A stretch of 64,000 nt of DNA from Bryobacterales bacterium. Lineage in GTDB: Bacteria; Acidobacteriota; Terriglobia; Bryobacterales; Bryobacteraceae. The number at the start of each line of letters is the position of its first letter. The stretch's first letter is position 1. The translations under genes and the position numbers were made by a program. The stretch lies in contig JADLCT010000088.1 of the NCBI GenBank assembly GCA_020847045.1, positions 1 through 64,000 of the forward strand. The letters run 5' to 3'. The notes under the pieces were generated by a model. The model saw only the letters and a program-made list of their open reading frames with translations. It searched no databases and was not told the origin of the DNA. Below are positions 50,774 through 60,705 of the stretch, piece after piece.

Positions 50774-52309
50774 ATGCCCAAGATTGCACGCGCTCTGTTG
50801 AGCGTCACGGACAAAGCCGGACTGGTTCCCTTCGCGCAGGCGCTCGCCGCGCACGGAGTGGAGCTGATCTCCACTGGCGGAACGGCGAAGCTGCTGCGCG
50901 AGGCTGGGCTCGTGGTGAAGGACGTCGCCGAGGTGACCGGATTTCCAGAGATGCTCGACGGCCGCGTCAAGACAATTCATCCGCGCGTGGCCGGGGGCGT
51001 GCTGGCCATGCGGTCCAAGCCCGAGCACATGGCCGCCATCGCCGAGCACGGCATTCCGGCCATCGACATGGTGGTGGTGAACCTGTACCAGTTCGAAAAA
51101 GTGGCCGCCGAGGCCGGCGCCACGCGCGAGGAGCTGATCGAGAACATCGACATCGGAGGCCCCACCATGATCCGCGCGGCGGCCAAGAACTGGCAGGACG
51201 TGGCCGTGGTGACCTCGCCGGAAAGCTACGCCGCACTGGCCGGAGAGCTCCGCGCAAACGGCGGCGTCTTGAGCGAGGCCACGCACTGGCGCCTGATGGT
51301 GTCCGCCTTCGAGCTCACGGCCGCCTATGACCGCGCCATCGCCGCCAAGCTGCGTTCGCTCGACGCCGCGCCCGGCGAACTGCCCGCCGTGCTCGACGTG
51401 CGTCTTCCCCTGCGCATGCCGCTGCGCTACGGCGAAAACCCGCACCAGAAGGCGGCGCTGTACGGCTCCGGCGAATCCGGCATCGCGGGGGCGCGGCAGT
51501 TGCAGGGCAAGGAGCTCAGCTACAACAACCTCGTCGATCTCGACGCGGCCTGGCAACTGATTCGTGAATTCGACGCGCCGGCCTGCGCCATCATCAAGCA
51601 CACCAACCCCTGCGGATGCGCCGAAGGCGCCCGCCCCGTGGAGGCCTATCAGAGAGCGTTGGAGGCCGACCCAATCTCCGCGTTCGGCGGCGTGCTCGCC
51701 TTCAACCGCCGCGTGGACGCGGCGGCCGCTGCCGAGGTGGCCAAGCTCTTCACCGAAGCCATCGCCGCGCCGGGCTACACGGAGGAGGCGCTCGCCGTGT
51801 TCGCCGCCAAGAAAAACCTGCGGCTCATCACCGTCGCGCCGGGCGAGGACAGCGCGCTGGTGGTGAAGTCCATCAGCGGCGGCATGCTGGCGCAGTCGGC
51901 CGATGCGGCCCGGCTGGACCGCGCGCACGCCGCCGTCCGCTCCCGCCGCCAGCCGTCTGAGGACGAGTGGAGCGCGCTCGCCTTCGGCTGGAAGGTGGTG
52001 AAGCATGTGAAGTCCAACGCGATCGTGTATGCGCGCGCCGGGCAGCTTGTTTCCAGTGGCGCGGGGCAGATGAGCCGCGTCGATTCCGTGAAGGTGGGCG
52101 CCATGAAAGCCGTACTGCCCTTGCAGGGAACCGTGCTCGCCAGCGACGCCTTCTTCCCATTCCCCGACGGCGTCGTCGAAGCCGCCCGCCATGGCATCAC
52201 GGCCGTGATTCACCCCGGCGGTTCGGTGAAGGACGAGGAGGTCATCGCCAAGGCCGATGAACTGGGCCTGGCCATGGTGCTCACCGGCGTCCGGCATTTC
52301 CGCCACTAA
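50774..52309 (+). CDS. purH: bifunctional AICAR formyltransferase/IMP cyclohydrolase
   Basis: A 511-residue enzyme for the last two steps of IMP synthesis. The cyclohydrolase part opens [41 protein letters not shown] with [16 protein letters not shown] and [16 protein letters not shown]. The formyltransferase part has [45 protein letters not shown] (Lys-His catalytic pair), [18 protein letters not shown], and [34 protein letters not shown]. Full length. It is divergent from the isocitrate dehydrogenase gene. Confidence 0.97.
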   Translation: MPKIARALLSVTDKAGLVPFAQALAAHGVELISTGGTAKLLREAGLVVKDVAEVTGFPEMLDGRVKTIHPRVAGGVLAMRSKPEHMAAIAEHGIPAIDMVVVNLYQFEKVAAEAGATREELIENIDIGGPTMIRAAAKNWQDVAVVTSPESYAALAGELRANGGVLSEATHWRLMVSAFELTAAYDRAIAAKLRSLDAAPGELPAVLDVRLPLRMPLRYGENPHQKAALYGSGESGIAGARQLQGKELSYNNLVDLDAAWQLIREFDAPACAIIKHTNPCGCAEGARPVEAYQRALEADPISAFGGVLAFNRRVDAAAAAEVAKLFTEAIAAPGYTEEALAVFAAKKNLRLITVAPGEDSALVVKSISGGMLAQSADAARLDRAHAAVRSRRQPSEDEWSALAFGWKVVKHVKSNAIVYARAGQLVSSGAGQMSRVDSVKVGAMKAVLPLQGTVLASDAFFPFPDGVVEAARHGITAVIHPGGSVKDEEVIAKADELGLAMVLTGVRHFRH

Positions 52310-52332
52310 CGCCTGGCCTGCTACCTTGGAAT

Positions 52333-52881
52333 GTGCGCTACTTCTTCCGGCGGCGCATTCCGCCGTTCCGCCGCGTGGTGATGGTCGAATCCGGCTCGCG
52401 CCACCTTCTGGAAGCCCTGCTGCCCGGCATCTATCAATCCCACGCGCCACACATGCGTCTGGACGTGGTGACCTGCTTTGCCGGCGCGCCGCGGAATTTC
52501 CGGCCCGAATACGGCCAGATCCACCGGATCACCGAGTATCCGGGCGCCTCCGGGCGCGGCGAGCTTTACCGTCTGCTCGAGCTGAACCGCTACGACATTT
52601 GCGGTGTGATCTGTTCCGGCGAGCCCATCATGACCAGGTGGAAATGGATGCTCGCCCTCCGCCTGCCGGCCAAGGTGTTCATCCTGAATGAGAACGGCGA
52701 CTACTTCTGGCTCGACCGTTCGAACCTGGCCATCGTCCGCCACTTCATCCTCTACCGCGCCGGACTGACCGGGGCCGGCGCCGTGAACACGCTGCTGCGC
52801 ATGGCGCTGTTTCCGTTCACTCTCGCGTATCTGTTACTCTATGCTGCTACGGCTCATCTCAGCCGGAGAGTGCGCACATGA
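52333..52881 (+). CDS. membrane-associated protein of unknown function, glycan-synthesis-like
   Basis: A 182-residue protein starting with GTG at 52333. It has a basic N-terminus (RYFFRRRIPPFRRVVMVESGSRHLLEALLPGIYQ), then a Rossmann-like alpha-beta stretch (HMRLDVVTCFAGAPRNF, YDICGVICSGEPIMTRWKWMLALRLPAKVFILNENGDYFW) and a C-terminal hydrophobic segment (LRMALFPFTLAYLLLYAATAHL). The middle resembles the N-terminal region of some GT-B-like proteins in acidobacteria, but I cannot assign an activity. It overlaps the next gene by 4 bases, so it belongs to the qor-M24 operon. Confidence 0.68.
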   Translation: MRYFFRRRIPPFRRVVMVESGSRHLLEALLPGIYQSHAPHMRLDVVTCFAGAPRNFRPEYGQIHRITEYPGASGRGELYRLLELNRYDICGVICSGEPIMTRWKWMLALRLPAKVFILNENGDYFWLDRSNLAIVRHFILYRAGLTGAGAVNTLLRMALFPFTLAYLLLYAATAHLSRRVRT

Positions 52882-53846
52882 AAGCGATCCGAATCCATCA
52901 GACCGGCGGCCCCGAGGCCCTCCGGTACGAAGACGCGCCCACGCCCCAACCGGCGGCGGGCGAAGCGCTGGTGCGCCTGCGCGCCATCGGCGTGAATTTC
53001 ATCGACGTCTATTTCCGCACCGGCCTGTACAAGGCCGATCCGCCCTTCACGCCCGGCATGGAGGGAGCGGGCGTGGTGGAGGCCACCGGATCCGGTGTCA
53101 CCCACGTGAAGCCGGGCGACCGCGTCGCCTACGCCATGTGCCGGGGCTCGTATGCCGAGTACGCCTGCGTGCCCGCCTGGCAGCTTGTGCCGCTGCCCGG
53201 GGAGTTGAGCTTCGAGCAGGGCGCGGCGGCCATGTTGCAGGGCATGACGGCGCACTATCTGGCGCGCGCCACCTACGAGTTGAGGCCGGGAGACACCTGC
53301 CTGGTGCATGCCGCGGCCGGAGGCGTCGGCCTGCTGCTGGTGCAAATCGCCAAGATCTGCGGCGCGCGCGTGATCGGCACCGCGGGCACAGCGCAGAAGG
53401 CCGCGCTGGCGAAATCCTTCGGCGCCGACGAGGTGATTCTGTACAACGAGCAGGACTTCGCCTCCGAGGTCCGCCGCCTGACGGGCGGAGCGGGCGTCGA
53501 TGTGGTGTACGACTCGGTGGGCGCGGCGACGTTTGAAAAGTCGGTCGAGTCGCTCCGGCCGCGCGGCATGATGGTCTCCTACGGCAACGCAAGCGGCGCC
53601 GTGCCGCCCGTCGCGCCGCTGCTGCTCAGCCAGAAAGGCTCGCTGTTTCTCACGCGTCCCACGCTGGCCCACTATTGCGCCGGCCGCGACGAACTGGAAA
53701 TGCGCTCGGGCGAGGTGCTGGGCTGGATCGCCGAGGGCCGCCTGCGGCTGACGATGGAAAACAGCTATGCGCTCGCGGACGCCGCGCAGGCGCACCGTGA
53801 TCTGGAAGCCCGCAAGACCGTGGGCAAGGTTCTGCTGAAGCCATGA
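52878..53846 (+). CDS. qor: NADPH:quinone oxidoreductase, zinc-free MDR family
   Basis: A 322-residue cytoplasmic enzyme of the quinone reductase branch. It opens MKAIRIHQTGGPEALRYEDAPTPQPAAGEALVRLRAIGVNFIDVYFRTGLY. AGGVGLLLVQIAKICGARVIGTAGTAQKAALAKSFGADEVILYN is the NADPH site with the AxxGxxG motif. No Zn-binding Cys cluster is present, unlike the two dehydrogenases in the hopanoid operon. The C-terminal SYGNASGAVPPVAPLLLSQKGSLFLTRPTL is typical. It reduces quinones or enones. Its stop overlaps the start of the M24 peptidase gene. Confidence 0.92.
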   Translation: MKAIRIHQTGGPEALRYEDAPTPQPAAGEALVRLRAIGVNFIDVYFRTGLYKADPPFTPGMEGAGVVEATGSGVTHVKPGDRVAYAMCRGSYAEYACVPAWQLVPLPGELSFEQGAAAMLQGMTAHYLARATYELRPGDTCLVHAAAGGVGLLLVQIAKICGARVIGTAGTAQKAALAKSFGADEVILYNEQDFASEVRRLTGGAGVDVVYDSVGAATFEKSVESLRPRGMMVSYGNASGAVPPVAPLLLSQKGSLFLTRPTLAHYCAGRDELEMRSGEVLGWIAEGRLRLTMENSYALADAAQAHRDLEARKTVGKVLLKP

Positions 53847-54940
53847 CGGCGGCCAGGCGCGCAAGCGAGTACGGCGAACGCCAGCGCTGGTTTCAGGAGG
53901 TCCTCCGCGAGGCGGGACTGCAGGGCGCGCTGCTGTCTTCGCCCATTAGTGTCCGTTATCTCACTGGTTTCACCAGTTCCAACTCCATGCTCTTCGCCGG
54001 GGCCTCCGGCACGGAGCTGTTCACCGATCCGCGTTACGCCCTGCAGATCGAAAGCCAGGCCGAGGCGGACAAGAAGACCGTCGCCGGCGGCGTGTTGTTG
54101 CACGCCGTGGCCGCTTCGCTGCGCCGCCGCCGCATCCGCCGCCTCGGGTTCGAGGCCGGCCATCTTACGCAGGAAGGCTACCAGCAGGTGGACGCGGCGC
54201 TGGAAGGGCGCGTGGAGATGGCGCCGCTGGGCAACGATCTCGCCCTCCGCCGGGCCGTCAAGTCGCCGCTGGAAATCGAAGCCATCCGCCACGCCGTGGC
54301 CATCAACTCCCAAGCTTATGAGCGCGCCATGAAGCGCGTGAAGCCGGGCATGTTGGAATCCGAACTGGCCGCCGAGCTCGACTACCAGATGCGCCGCCTG
54401 GGCGCCGAGGCTGCCGCATTTGACACGATCGTGGCTTCAGGCGCTCATTCGGCCCTTCCGCACGCCCGTCCGCGCGCCGTGCCCATCAAGGCGAATGCGC
54501 TACTATTAGTTGATATGGGTGCGCAGGCCCGTGGCTATGCGAGTGACATGACCCGCATGGCATGGTCCGGCAAACCCAGCCGCCGCGCGGCGAGGCTGTA
54601 CGGCGCCGTATTGCGGGCGCAGTGGGAAGCGATTCACGCCATCAGGCCCGGCGTAACGGCCTCCTCGGTGGATCTGGCGGCACGGAGAGTGCTTGAATCC
54701 GAGGGTCTTGCGAAACTGTTCATCCACTCCACGGGGCACGGTCTTGGCTTGGAGATTCACGAACATCCCCGGATTGGAAAGAGTGAGGAGTGCAAACTGC
54801 AACCGGGCATGGTCATCACGGTGGAACCCGGCGTCTATGTGGAAGGCTGGGGCGGAATCCGCATCGAGGATACCGTGCTGGTGACCGGGGACGGCTGCGA
54901 AGTGCTGACCCCGACGGGCAAGGAGTTGCGCGTTCTCTAG
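53843..54940 (+). CDS. pepP: M24-family metallopeptidase, Xaa-Pro aminopeptidase-like
   Basis: A 365-residue protein. The N-terminal creatinase-like domain (EVLREAGLQGALLSSPISVRYLTGFTSSNSMLFAG) is followed by the pita-bread peptidase fold. Metal ligands appear in order: ALLLVDMGAQARGYASDMTRM (two Asp), STGHGLGLEIHEHPRIG (His), MVITVEPGVYVEGWGGIRIEDTVLV (two Glu). It removes an N-terminal residue before proline. In many bacteria this gene sits before efp, accB and accC; here accB and accC follow directly and efp is missing. Confidence 0.92.
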   Translation: MTAARRASEYGERQRWFQEVLREAGLQGALLSSPISVRYLTGFTSSNSMLFAGASGTELFTDPRYALQIESQAEADKKTVAGGVLLHAVAASLRRRRIRRLGFEAGHLTQEGYQQVDAALEGRVEMAPLGNDLALRRAVKSPLEIEAIRHAVAINSQAYERAMKRVKPGMLESELAAELDYQMRRLGAEAAAFDTIVASGAHSALPHARPRAVPIKANALLLVDMGAQARGYASDMTRMAWSGKPSRRAARLYGAVLRAQWEAIHAIRPGVTASSVDLAARRVLESEGLAKLFIHSTGHGLGLEIHEHPRIGKSEECKLQPGMVITVEPGVYVEGWGGIRIEDTVLVTGDGCEVLTPTGKELRVL

Positions 54941-54994
54941 GAGGCGTGGCGCGCGTGGGCGGGGCATCGGCCCCCATTTCGATTACGACCATCC

Positions 54995-55465
54995 ATGACG
55001 ATTGATGAAATCAAACAATTGATTGAGCTGGCCAATGAAACCGGCCTGGCGGAACTGGAACTGGAGCGCAATGGCGAACGGGTGCGCATCCGCCGCGCCG
55101 CCGGTCTCCAGCAGGACTATGTGATTCCGGCCGCGCCGGCTCCGGCGGTGTATACGCCCGCCGCGCCGCCCGCGCACGCTGGCGCCCCTGCGCCGGCCGC
55201 GCCGCCCGCCGGCGAGGACCCCTCGCTCAGCTACGTCCGGGCGCCCATTGTTGGCACCTTCTACGAGTCGCCGGGACCGGACGCGCCGCCCTTTGTGAAG
55301 CTCGGCGATCAGGTGCAGGCCGGACAGGTGCTGTGTATCATCGAGTCGATGAAGCTCATGAACGAGATCGAATGCGAGACCTCCGGCGTCATCGTGTCGC
55401 GCTTCGTCGGCAACGCCCAGCCCACCGAATACGGCCAGACGCTGTTCGCCATCCGGCCGCTGTAG
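54995..55465 (+). CDS. accB: biotin carboxyl carrier protein of acetyl-CoA carboxylase
   Basis: A 156-residue protein carrying biotin between the carboxylase and carboxyltransferase in fatty acid synthesis. The N-terminus ([34 protein letters not shown]) is the standard AccB helix region. A 40-residue Ala/Pro linker follows. The biotinyl domain is [55 protein letters not shown], with the biotin-accepting Lys in ESMKLMN (about residue 122) and the thumb PGPDAPPF that distinguishes acetyl-CoA carboxylase carriers. accC follows after 19 bases. Confidence 0.96.
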   Translation: MTIDEIKQLIELANETGLAELELERNGERVRIRRAAGLQQDYVIPAAPAPAVYTPAAPPAHAGAPAPAAPPAGEDPSLSYVRAPIVGTFYESPGPDAPPFVKLGDQVQAGQVLCIIESMKLMNEIECETSGVIVSRFVGNAQPTEYGQTLFAIRPL

Positions 55466-55484
55466 AGGACCCGCCCGCCACGCC

Positions 55485-56837
55485 ATGTTCCGAAAGATAC
55501 TGGTAGCCAACCGCGGCGAAATCGCCTTGCGCGTCATCTGCGCGGCCAAGGAACTCGGCATCCAAACGGTCGCCGTCTATTCCGAGGCCGACCGTTACAG
55601 CCTGCACGTGCGCTTCGCCGACGAGGCCATCTGCATTGGCCCGGCCAAGAGCGCCCGCAGCTACCTCGACATTCCTTCGGTGATCAGCGCCGCCGAAATC
55701 ACCAACGTTGACGCCATCCACCCCGGCTATGGCTTTCTCAGCGAGAACGCCAGCTTCGCCGAGGTGTGCGAGACCTCGGGCATCACCTTCATCGGGCCGC
55801 GCCCGGAACTGACGCGGCTCATGGGATTGAAGCAGGAGGCCCGGGCCGCCATGGCCAAGGCTGGCATTCCCATTCTGCCCGGCTCGCCCGGCGTGCTTGG
55901 CTCGGCTGACGAGGCTCTCGATGTGGCCCGCGAAATCGGCTACCCCGTGCTTGTGAAGGCCTCGGCCGGCGGCGGCGGACGCGGCATGCGCGTGGTGCGC
56001 TCGGCCGAAGAGTTGCCCGCGCTGATGGCCCAGGCGCAGCAGGAGGCCCAGGCGGCCTTCAACTGCGCCGATGTCTACATCGAGAAGTTTGTTGGCGCGC
56101 CGCGCCACATCGAGTTCCAGGTGCTCGCCGACAACCACGGCAACGTCGAGGTGTTCGGCGAACGCGAGTGCTCCATCCAACGCCGCCATCAGAAGCTGAT
56201 CGAGGAGGCCACCTCCGTGGCGGTCACGCCCGCGTTGCGCGCGGAGATGTCGGACCGTTTGCGCAAGGCGCTCGCCGCCGTCGGTTATTCCAACGCGGGC
56301 ACCGTCGAGTTTCTCATGGACGAGTCGGGCAATCTCTATTTCATCGAGGTGAATGCCCGCATCCAGGTGGAACACCCGGTGACCGAGATGATCACCGGCA
56401 TCGACCTGGTGAAGAGCCAGATTCTGATCGCCGCCGGAGCGAAGATGAGCGACATCGCGCCCCACGGAGTCACCATCACCGGACACGCTATGGAGTGCCG
56501 CGTCAACGCCGAGCACCCAGTGAAGTTCACGCCGTCGCCCGGGAAGATCACCGCGCTCAACCTGCCCGGAGGCATCGGCGTGCGCGTCGATACGGCCGCC
56601 TATGCCGACGGCGTCATCCCGCCCTACTACGATTCGCTGGTGGCCAAGCTGGTCACCCATGGCCGCGACCGCGCCGAGGCCATCGCCCGCATGCAACGCG
56701 CGCTGGAGATGTTCGTCATCGAGGGCATCGAGACCAGCATCCCGCTGCACCAGCGGATTCTCGCTCATCCCGATTTCGCCGCCGGCCGTCTGGATACGCA
56801 CTTCCTGGAGCGCATGTTCGCCCAGCCGGCCGGTTAA
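55485..56837 (+). CDS. accC: biotin carboxylase subunit of acetyl-CoA carboxylase
   Basis: A 450-residue ATP-grasp enzyme that carboxylates biotin on AccB. It opens [36 protein letters not shown]. The ATP lid is [23 protein letters not shown]. Catalytic segments: [47 protein letters not shown] and [25 protein letters not shown]. The C-terminus holds [21 protein letters not shown]. Full length; the pair with accB is the normal operon. It is convergent with the hopanoid operon with only 22 bases between stops. Confidence 0.97.
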   Translation: MFRKILVANRGEIALRVICAAKELGIQTVAVYSEADRYSLHVRFADEAICIGPAKSARSYLDIPSVISAAEITNVDAIHPGYGFLSENASFAEVCETSGITFIGPRPELTRLMGLKQEARAAMAKAGIPILPGSPGVLGSADEALDVAREIGYPVLVKASAGGGGRGMRVVRSAEELPALMAQAQQEAQAAFNCADVYIEKFVGAPRHIEFQVLADNHGNVEVFGERECSIQRRHQKLIEEATSVAVTPALRAEMSDRLRKALAAVGYSNAGTVEFLMDESGNLYFIEVNARIQVEHPVTEMITGIDLVKSQILIAAGAKMSDIAPHGVTITGHAMECRVNAEHPVKFTPSPGKITALNLPGGIGVRVDTAAYADGVIPPYYDSLVAKLVTHGRDRAEAIARMQRALEMFVIEGIETSIPLHQRILAHPDFAAGRLDTHFLERMFAQPAG

Positions 56838-56859
56838 CGGCCGCGTGCCCGCTGCCCGC

Positions 56860-57672
56860 CTATCCCACGGCCGCGCGCGCCAGCGCCAGCAGCTTTTCGC
56901 CGCCGCTCAGGCCGATGCGTTCCTGGAACACGTTGTAGCCGCGCCGCTCGATCTTGTCCAGCAGCGCCGAATAGACGCCCAGAAGTGCGCGCAGGCAGGG
57001 ACGCGTGCGCGGTTCGACGTGGGCAGGCAGCGCGCGCGCGGCGGCGAACAATTCGCGCGCCCGCCCGGCTTCCAGCCGCAGCACCTCGCGCAGGGCGGGG
57101 GAGTCGGCGATCTCCGTCACCCCGAAGCGCGCCAGGTCTTCCTGGGGCAGGTAGACGCGGCCCAGCGCCTTGTCCTCGGCCACGTCGCGCAGAATGTTGG
57201 TCAACTGTACCGCCACGCCGCATTGCTCGGCCAGTTTGTGCGCCTCGGCCGTGTGCGCGCCGAAGATGGAGACCACGCTGATGCCCACCACGCTCGCCAC
57301 GCGGTAGCAGTAGCGGTAGAGGTCCGCGTAGGTGGCCTTTTCGGTCTCATGCAGATCGGAGCCAACGCCCGCGATCATCTCGAAAAAACAGGAATGGGGA
57401 ATTTCGTAGCGGGCCACCGAGTCGGCGAAAGCGGGCCAGATGGGACCGGCTGCCGGTTTGCCGCCGAGCGCGTCCTCGAGTTCCCCGCGCCAGCCGGCGA
57501 GTGCCTCCCTGCTCGCGCCGGGTTCGTCGGAGAGGTCGTCGCAGCGCCGGTTGAAGGCGTACACCGCCCACAACGCGCGCCGCCGGGCCTCGTCCACCAG
57601 AAAGAAGGCCGGGTAGAAGCTGGAGCCACGCGCCAGCCCGCGGCAGTATTCGTAGGAGGCTTCCAGCGTCAT
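56860..57672 (-). CDS. hpnD: presqualene diphosphate synthase HpnD
   Basis: A 270-residue trans-isoprenyl diphosphate synthase. The ATG at 57672 (MTLEASYEYCRGLARGSSFYPAFFLVDEARRRAL) overlaps the hpnC stop by 4 bases. The first Asp-rich motif is AFNRRCDDLSDEPG and the second is LTNILRDVAEDKALGRVYLPQEDL. HpnD joins two farnesyl diphosphates to presqualene diphosphate, which HpnC and HpnE convert to squalene. Full length and last gene of the operon. Confidence 0.93.
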   Translation of the reverse strand: MTLEASYEYCRGLARGSSFYPAFFLVDEARRRALWAVYAFNRRCDDLSDEPGASREALAGWRGELEDALGGKPAAGPIWPAFADSVARYEIPHSCFFEMIAGVGSDLHETEKATYADLYRYCYRVASVVGISVVSIFGAHTAEAHKLAEQCGVAVQLTNILRDVAEDKALGRVYLPQEDLARFGVTEIADSPALREVLRLEAGRARELFAAARALPAHVEPRTRPCLRALLGVYSALLDKIERRGYNVFQERIGLSGGEKLLALARAAVG

Positions 57673-58589
57673 GCCACGCGGTGCGCCGCCCATCGCAGCA
57701 GCCCACTCATCAGCAGCCCCACGCGCTCGCTGCGCGAGATGCGCGGCCGCGCCGACAGCACGTCATGATCCGCTTCGCCGATCTTGTCGAGAATCTTCAG
57801 ACCGCCCCGGCTGAACAGCTCCAGGTCGAGCGAGAGCCGGGCATCCACCATGCGCGCCAGGGGCAGTCCTTCGTGAAACAGTCCGCGCGCCACGCCCACG
57901 GCCTCGCGCAGGGCCGCGCGGAAAGCGGGCGTGGCCTGGCCGCGGGCGATGTCGGCATCAGAGGCGCCGTGCCGCGCCAGAAGATCCTGCGGCAGGTAGA
58001 CCCGGTCCTTCCGCCAGTCCACCGCCACGTCCTGCCAGAAGTTGGCCAGTTGCAGCGCCGTGCACGTGGCGTCGCTCAAACGCTGGCGCTGCGCGTCGCG
58101 GAAGCCGCACAGATACAGCACCAGACGCCCCACAGGATTGGCTGAATAGCGGCAGTAGGCGAACACCTCGTCCCAGTTGGCGTAGCGCGTCACGCGCTGG
58201 TCCTGCTCGAAGGCGGTGATCAGATCGAGGAAGGGTTCCGGGGGCAGGGAATGGCGGGCAATCGTCTCCGACAGGGCCACGAACACGGGATGCCCAGCGC
58301 GCCCGGCGTAAACGTCTCCGGTCAACTCGCGCCACCAGCCGAGCAGCCGCAGGGACTCCTGCGCCGAGCCGATCTCATCGCCGAGATCATCGGCCCAGCG
58401 GCAGAACGAATAGACGTTGTAGAAGTCCTGGTGGAGGCGCTTGGGCAGCAGGAAGCTCGCCACATGGAAGTTTTCGTAGTGGTGGGTCGCCAGCCAGCGC
58501 GTGTAAGCCAGGGACTCGCCGGGCGCCCAGACGCGCCGCAGCGAAGCCTCGTCGCGGACAAACTGCGCAGGCTCCAGAAACCCGGCCAC
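57669..58589 (-). CDS. hpnC: squalene synthase-family HpnC (hydroxysqualene synthase)
   Basis: A 306-residue protein of the same fold as HpnD. It opens LAYTRWLATHHYENFHVASFLLPKRLHQDFYNVYSFCRWADDLGDEIGS with the Asp-rich motif. The second motif is LQLANFWQDVAVDWRKDRVYLPQDLLARHGASDADIA. HpnC turns presqualene diphosphate into hydroxysqualene, which HpnE reduces. No hpnE gene is seen in the window. The ATG is only 3 bases beyond the alcohol dehydrogenase stop, so it is co-transcribed. Confidence 0.92.
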   Translation of the reverse strand: MAGFLEPAQFVRDEASLRRVWAPGESLAYTRWLATHHYENFHVASFLLPKRLHQDFYNVYSFCRWADDLGDEIGSAQESLRLLGWWRELTGDVYAGRAGHPVFVALSETIARHSLPPEPFLDLITAFEQDQRVTRYANWDEVFAYCRYSANPVGRLVLYLCGFRDAQRQRLSDATCTALQLANFWQDVAVDWRKDRVYLPQDLLARHGASDADIARGQATPAFRAALREAVGVARGLFHEGLPLARMVDARLSLDLELFSRGGLKILDKIGEADHDVLSARPRISRSERVGLLMSGLLRWAAHRVA

Positions 58590-58592
58590 GGC

Positions 58593-59633
58593 TTAGGGGA
58601 TGATGGCCGTCTTCATGTGGCCGTTGTGGCTCATGAGATAGCGCATCACTTCAAGCAGGTTGCCGAGCGGCTCCACGCGGTTCACGAAATCGCTCGCCCG
58701 GATCTCGCCGCGCGACACCGACTCGAGCGCCCGCTGTATCAACGCCGGCGTGTGGTGGAAGCTCGCCTTGCAGGTGATCTCGGAATAGTGCAGCAGCGAG
58801 GTCTCCAGCGTCACGCGGCTATCGTTCGGACAGCCGCCGAAGAAGTTCACCACGCCGCCGCGGCGCACCATGCGCACGGCCTGTTCCCAGGTTTCCGGAA
58901 TGCCCACGGCTTCGATGGCCACGTCGGCGCCATGGCCTCCGGTGAGCCTGCGCACCTCGGCCACCACGTCGGTGTCGCCCGCGCTAACGATGAACTCGTC
59001 AGCGCCCATGCGCGCCGCGCGCTCCACCTGCGTCTGGCGGCGGCCCACGGCGATCACCCGCGCGCCGCGCACCTTGGCCAGGCGCACGAACATCAGGCCG
59101 ATCGGACCCAGTCCGACCACCACCACGTCGTCGCCGGCCTTCAAGCCGCTCTCCTCGGCTCCCTTCATCACGCAGGCCAGCGGCTCAATCAGCGCCGCGT
59201 CCTGATAGGTGACGTGCTCGGGCACATGATAGGTGTTGCGCTCGACGATGCGCGCCGGAATCCGCATGTACTCGGCGTAGGCGCCATTGTTGAACAGGAG
59301 GTCGGAGCAGAGATTCTGGTTGCCCTTGCGGCAGTAATGGCATTCGCCGCACGGGGCCGAGTTGGCCGCCACGACGCGGTCGCCCTGGCGGAACTTGGTT
59401 ACCGATTCGCCAACGCTCACCACGTCGCCGGCCAGTTCGTGGCCAAACAGGGCGGGCGGCACGATCATGCGCGCATGATAGCCCCGCCGGAATACCTTCA
59501 CGTCGGTGCCGCAGGTTAATGCGGCCCGGACGCGCACCAAAACATCTCCCGCAGCGATCTGGGGAACGGCCACTTCCTGTACGCGCAAGTCTTCCTTGCC
59601 GTAAAGAACGGCGGCCATCATCTGAGTCTTCAC
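58593..59633 (-). CDS. zinc-dependent medium-chain alcohol dehydrogenase, copy 1 in hopanoid operon
   Basis: A 346-residue MDR enzyme. The catalytic zinc ligands are in AALTCGTDVKVF (Cys), LFGHELAGDVVSVGE (His-Glu) and, later, ALIEPLACVMKG. The structural zinc cluster is APCGECHYCRKGNQNLC. The NAD site is VVVVGLGPIGLMFVRLAKVRGARVIAVGRR. Its relatives include sorbitol and threonine dehydrogenases; the substrate is unknown. It abuts hpnC on one side and the second dehydrogenase, at a single-base distance, on the other. Confidence 0.9.
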   Translation of the reverse strand: MKTQMMAAVLYGKEDLRVQEVAVPQIAAGDVLVRVRAALTCGTDVKVFRRGYHARMIVPPALFGHELAGDVVSVGESVTKFRQGDRVVAANSAPCGECHYCRKGNQNLCSDLLFNNGAYAEYMRIPARIVERNTYHVPEHVTYQDAALIEPLACVMKGAEESGLKAGDDVVVVGLGPIGLMFVRLAKVRGARVIAVGRRQTQVERAARMGADEFIVSAGDTDVVAEVRRLTGGHGADVAIEAVGIPETWEQAVRMVRRGGVVNFFGGCPNDSRVTLETSLLHYSEITCKASFHHTPALIQRALESVSRGEIRASDFVNRVEPLGNLLEVMRYLMSHNGHMKTAIIP

Positions 59634-60692
59634 TTAAAAGATCCTCTGTGGCTGAACTACAATTTTCAACGATTGCGCGTCAGGATGCAACGCGAGCGCG
59701 AATCCCCGTTCAATCTCTGTCAGCGGCAGCCTGTGGGAAATCAGCCCGGCGGCGGGAATTTCGCCGCTGAAGATGAGCCTCGCCGATTCGGCTTGCAGAT
59801 CCACGTCGGCGCTATAGGAGCCGAACAGGGTCCGCTCGCCAACGCAGATGTCGGCGCCGGACAGATCCAGACGCTCCCGGGACGAAGTCTGGGCGAACAG
59901 CAGAATGCGGGCGCCCGGGCGGCTGGACGACAGAGCCTCCTCCACCAGTCCGCGCGCCGAGGTGGCCGCGATCACCAGGTCGGCCCCGCGTCCGGCGGCG
60001 AAGCGCTTCATCGCTTCGGGCACATTCACCTGGGCCGGATGCCACGCCTCTTCCGCGCCGAACCGCAGTCCCAGGGCCAGCCGCTCGGGAATCGTATCGG
60101 TCACCGCCAGCCGCACGCCGCGCAGCTTCATCAGCATCGTGAACAGCAGTCCGATGGGGCCCTGTCCCTGAATGAGCACGAAATCTCCCGGCTGCGGAGC
60201 AGCCAGCGTCACAGCTTTCAGGCAGGTGTTCAACGGTTCGATGAAACTCGCCTCGTCGTAGCTGACATGATCCGGCAGGGCCACCACGCCGCGGCGCGCA
60301 ATCCAGTCCATGACGCGCACATACTGGCCGAAGCCGCCTCCCGCCGGTTCAAAGCCGGCCGTGACGCCGACCTTCTTGTACACGGGGCACTGGGCGTACA
60401 GTTTGCGTTCGCAGTAAAAACAATCTCCGCAGGGAATGTGATGGAACACGGCCGCGCGCTGGCCCACGGAGAAGCCGCTGACGCCTTCGCCCACGCCCGC
60501 GATCACGCCCGCGGTTTCATGACCAAAGATGCGCGGCGGCGGCAGCAGGTTGTACTCGATCTTCTTCAGGTCCGTGTGGCAGATGCCGCAGGACTCCACG
60601 CGGATGAGCAGCTCTCCGGGGCCCACGGCGGGCACCGGCACATCTTCAACGGCAATGTTGCTTTCGCCGCGGTACACGGCGGCCTTCATCAT
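59634..60692 (-). CDS. zinc-dependent medium-chain alcohol dehydrogenase, copy 2 in hopanoid operon
   Basis: About 352 residues from the ATG at 60692, chosen because it falls after the hpnG stop and begins MMKAAVYRGESNIAVEDVPVPAVGPGELLIRVESCGICHTDLKKIEYN. Zinc ligands: CGICHTD, FGHETAG, and CGDCFYCERKLYAQC as the structural lobe. ALIEPL-like SFIEPLNTCLKA is kept. The cofactor site is FVLIQGQGPIGLLFTMLMKLRGVRLAVTD. It shares the fold and zinc lobes with copy 1 but differs in many positions, so any duplication is old. Confidence 0.9.
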   Translation of the reverse strand: MMKAAVYRGESNIAVEDVPVPAVGPGELLIRVESCGICHTDLKKIEYNLLPPPRIFGHETAGVIAGVGEGVSGFSVGQRAAVFHHIPCGDCFYCERKLYAQCPVYKKVGVTAGFEPAGGGFGQYVRVMDWIARRGVVALPDHVSYDEASFIEPLNTCLKAVTLAAPQPGDFVLIQGQGPIGLLFTMLMKLRGVRLAVTDTIPERLALGLRFGAEEAWHPAQVNVPEAMKRFAAGRGADLVIAATSARGLVEEALSSSRPGARILLFAQTSSRERLDLSGADICVGERTLFGSYSADVDLQAESARLIFSGEIPAAGLISHRLPLTEIERGFALALHPDAQSLKIVVQPQRIF

Positions 60693-60705
60693 GCCGGGTA
60701 CGGGC

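Noticed and set aside
50696-52450. Upstream extension of the isocitrate dehydrogenase frame
   Set aside because: It is antisense to purH; the dehydrogenase fold begins at the GTG at 50695.
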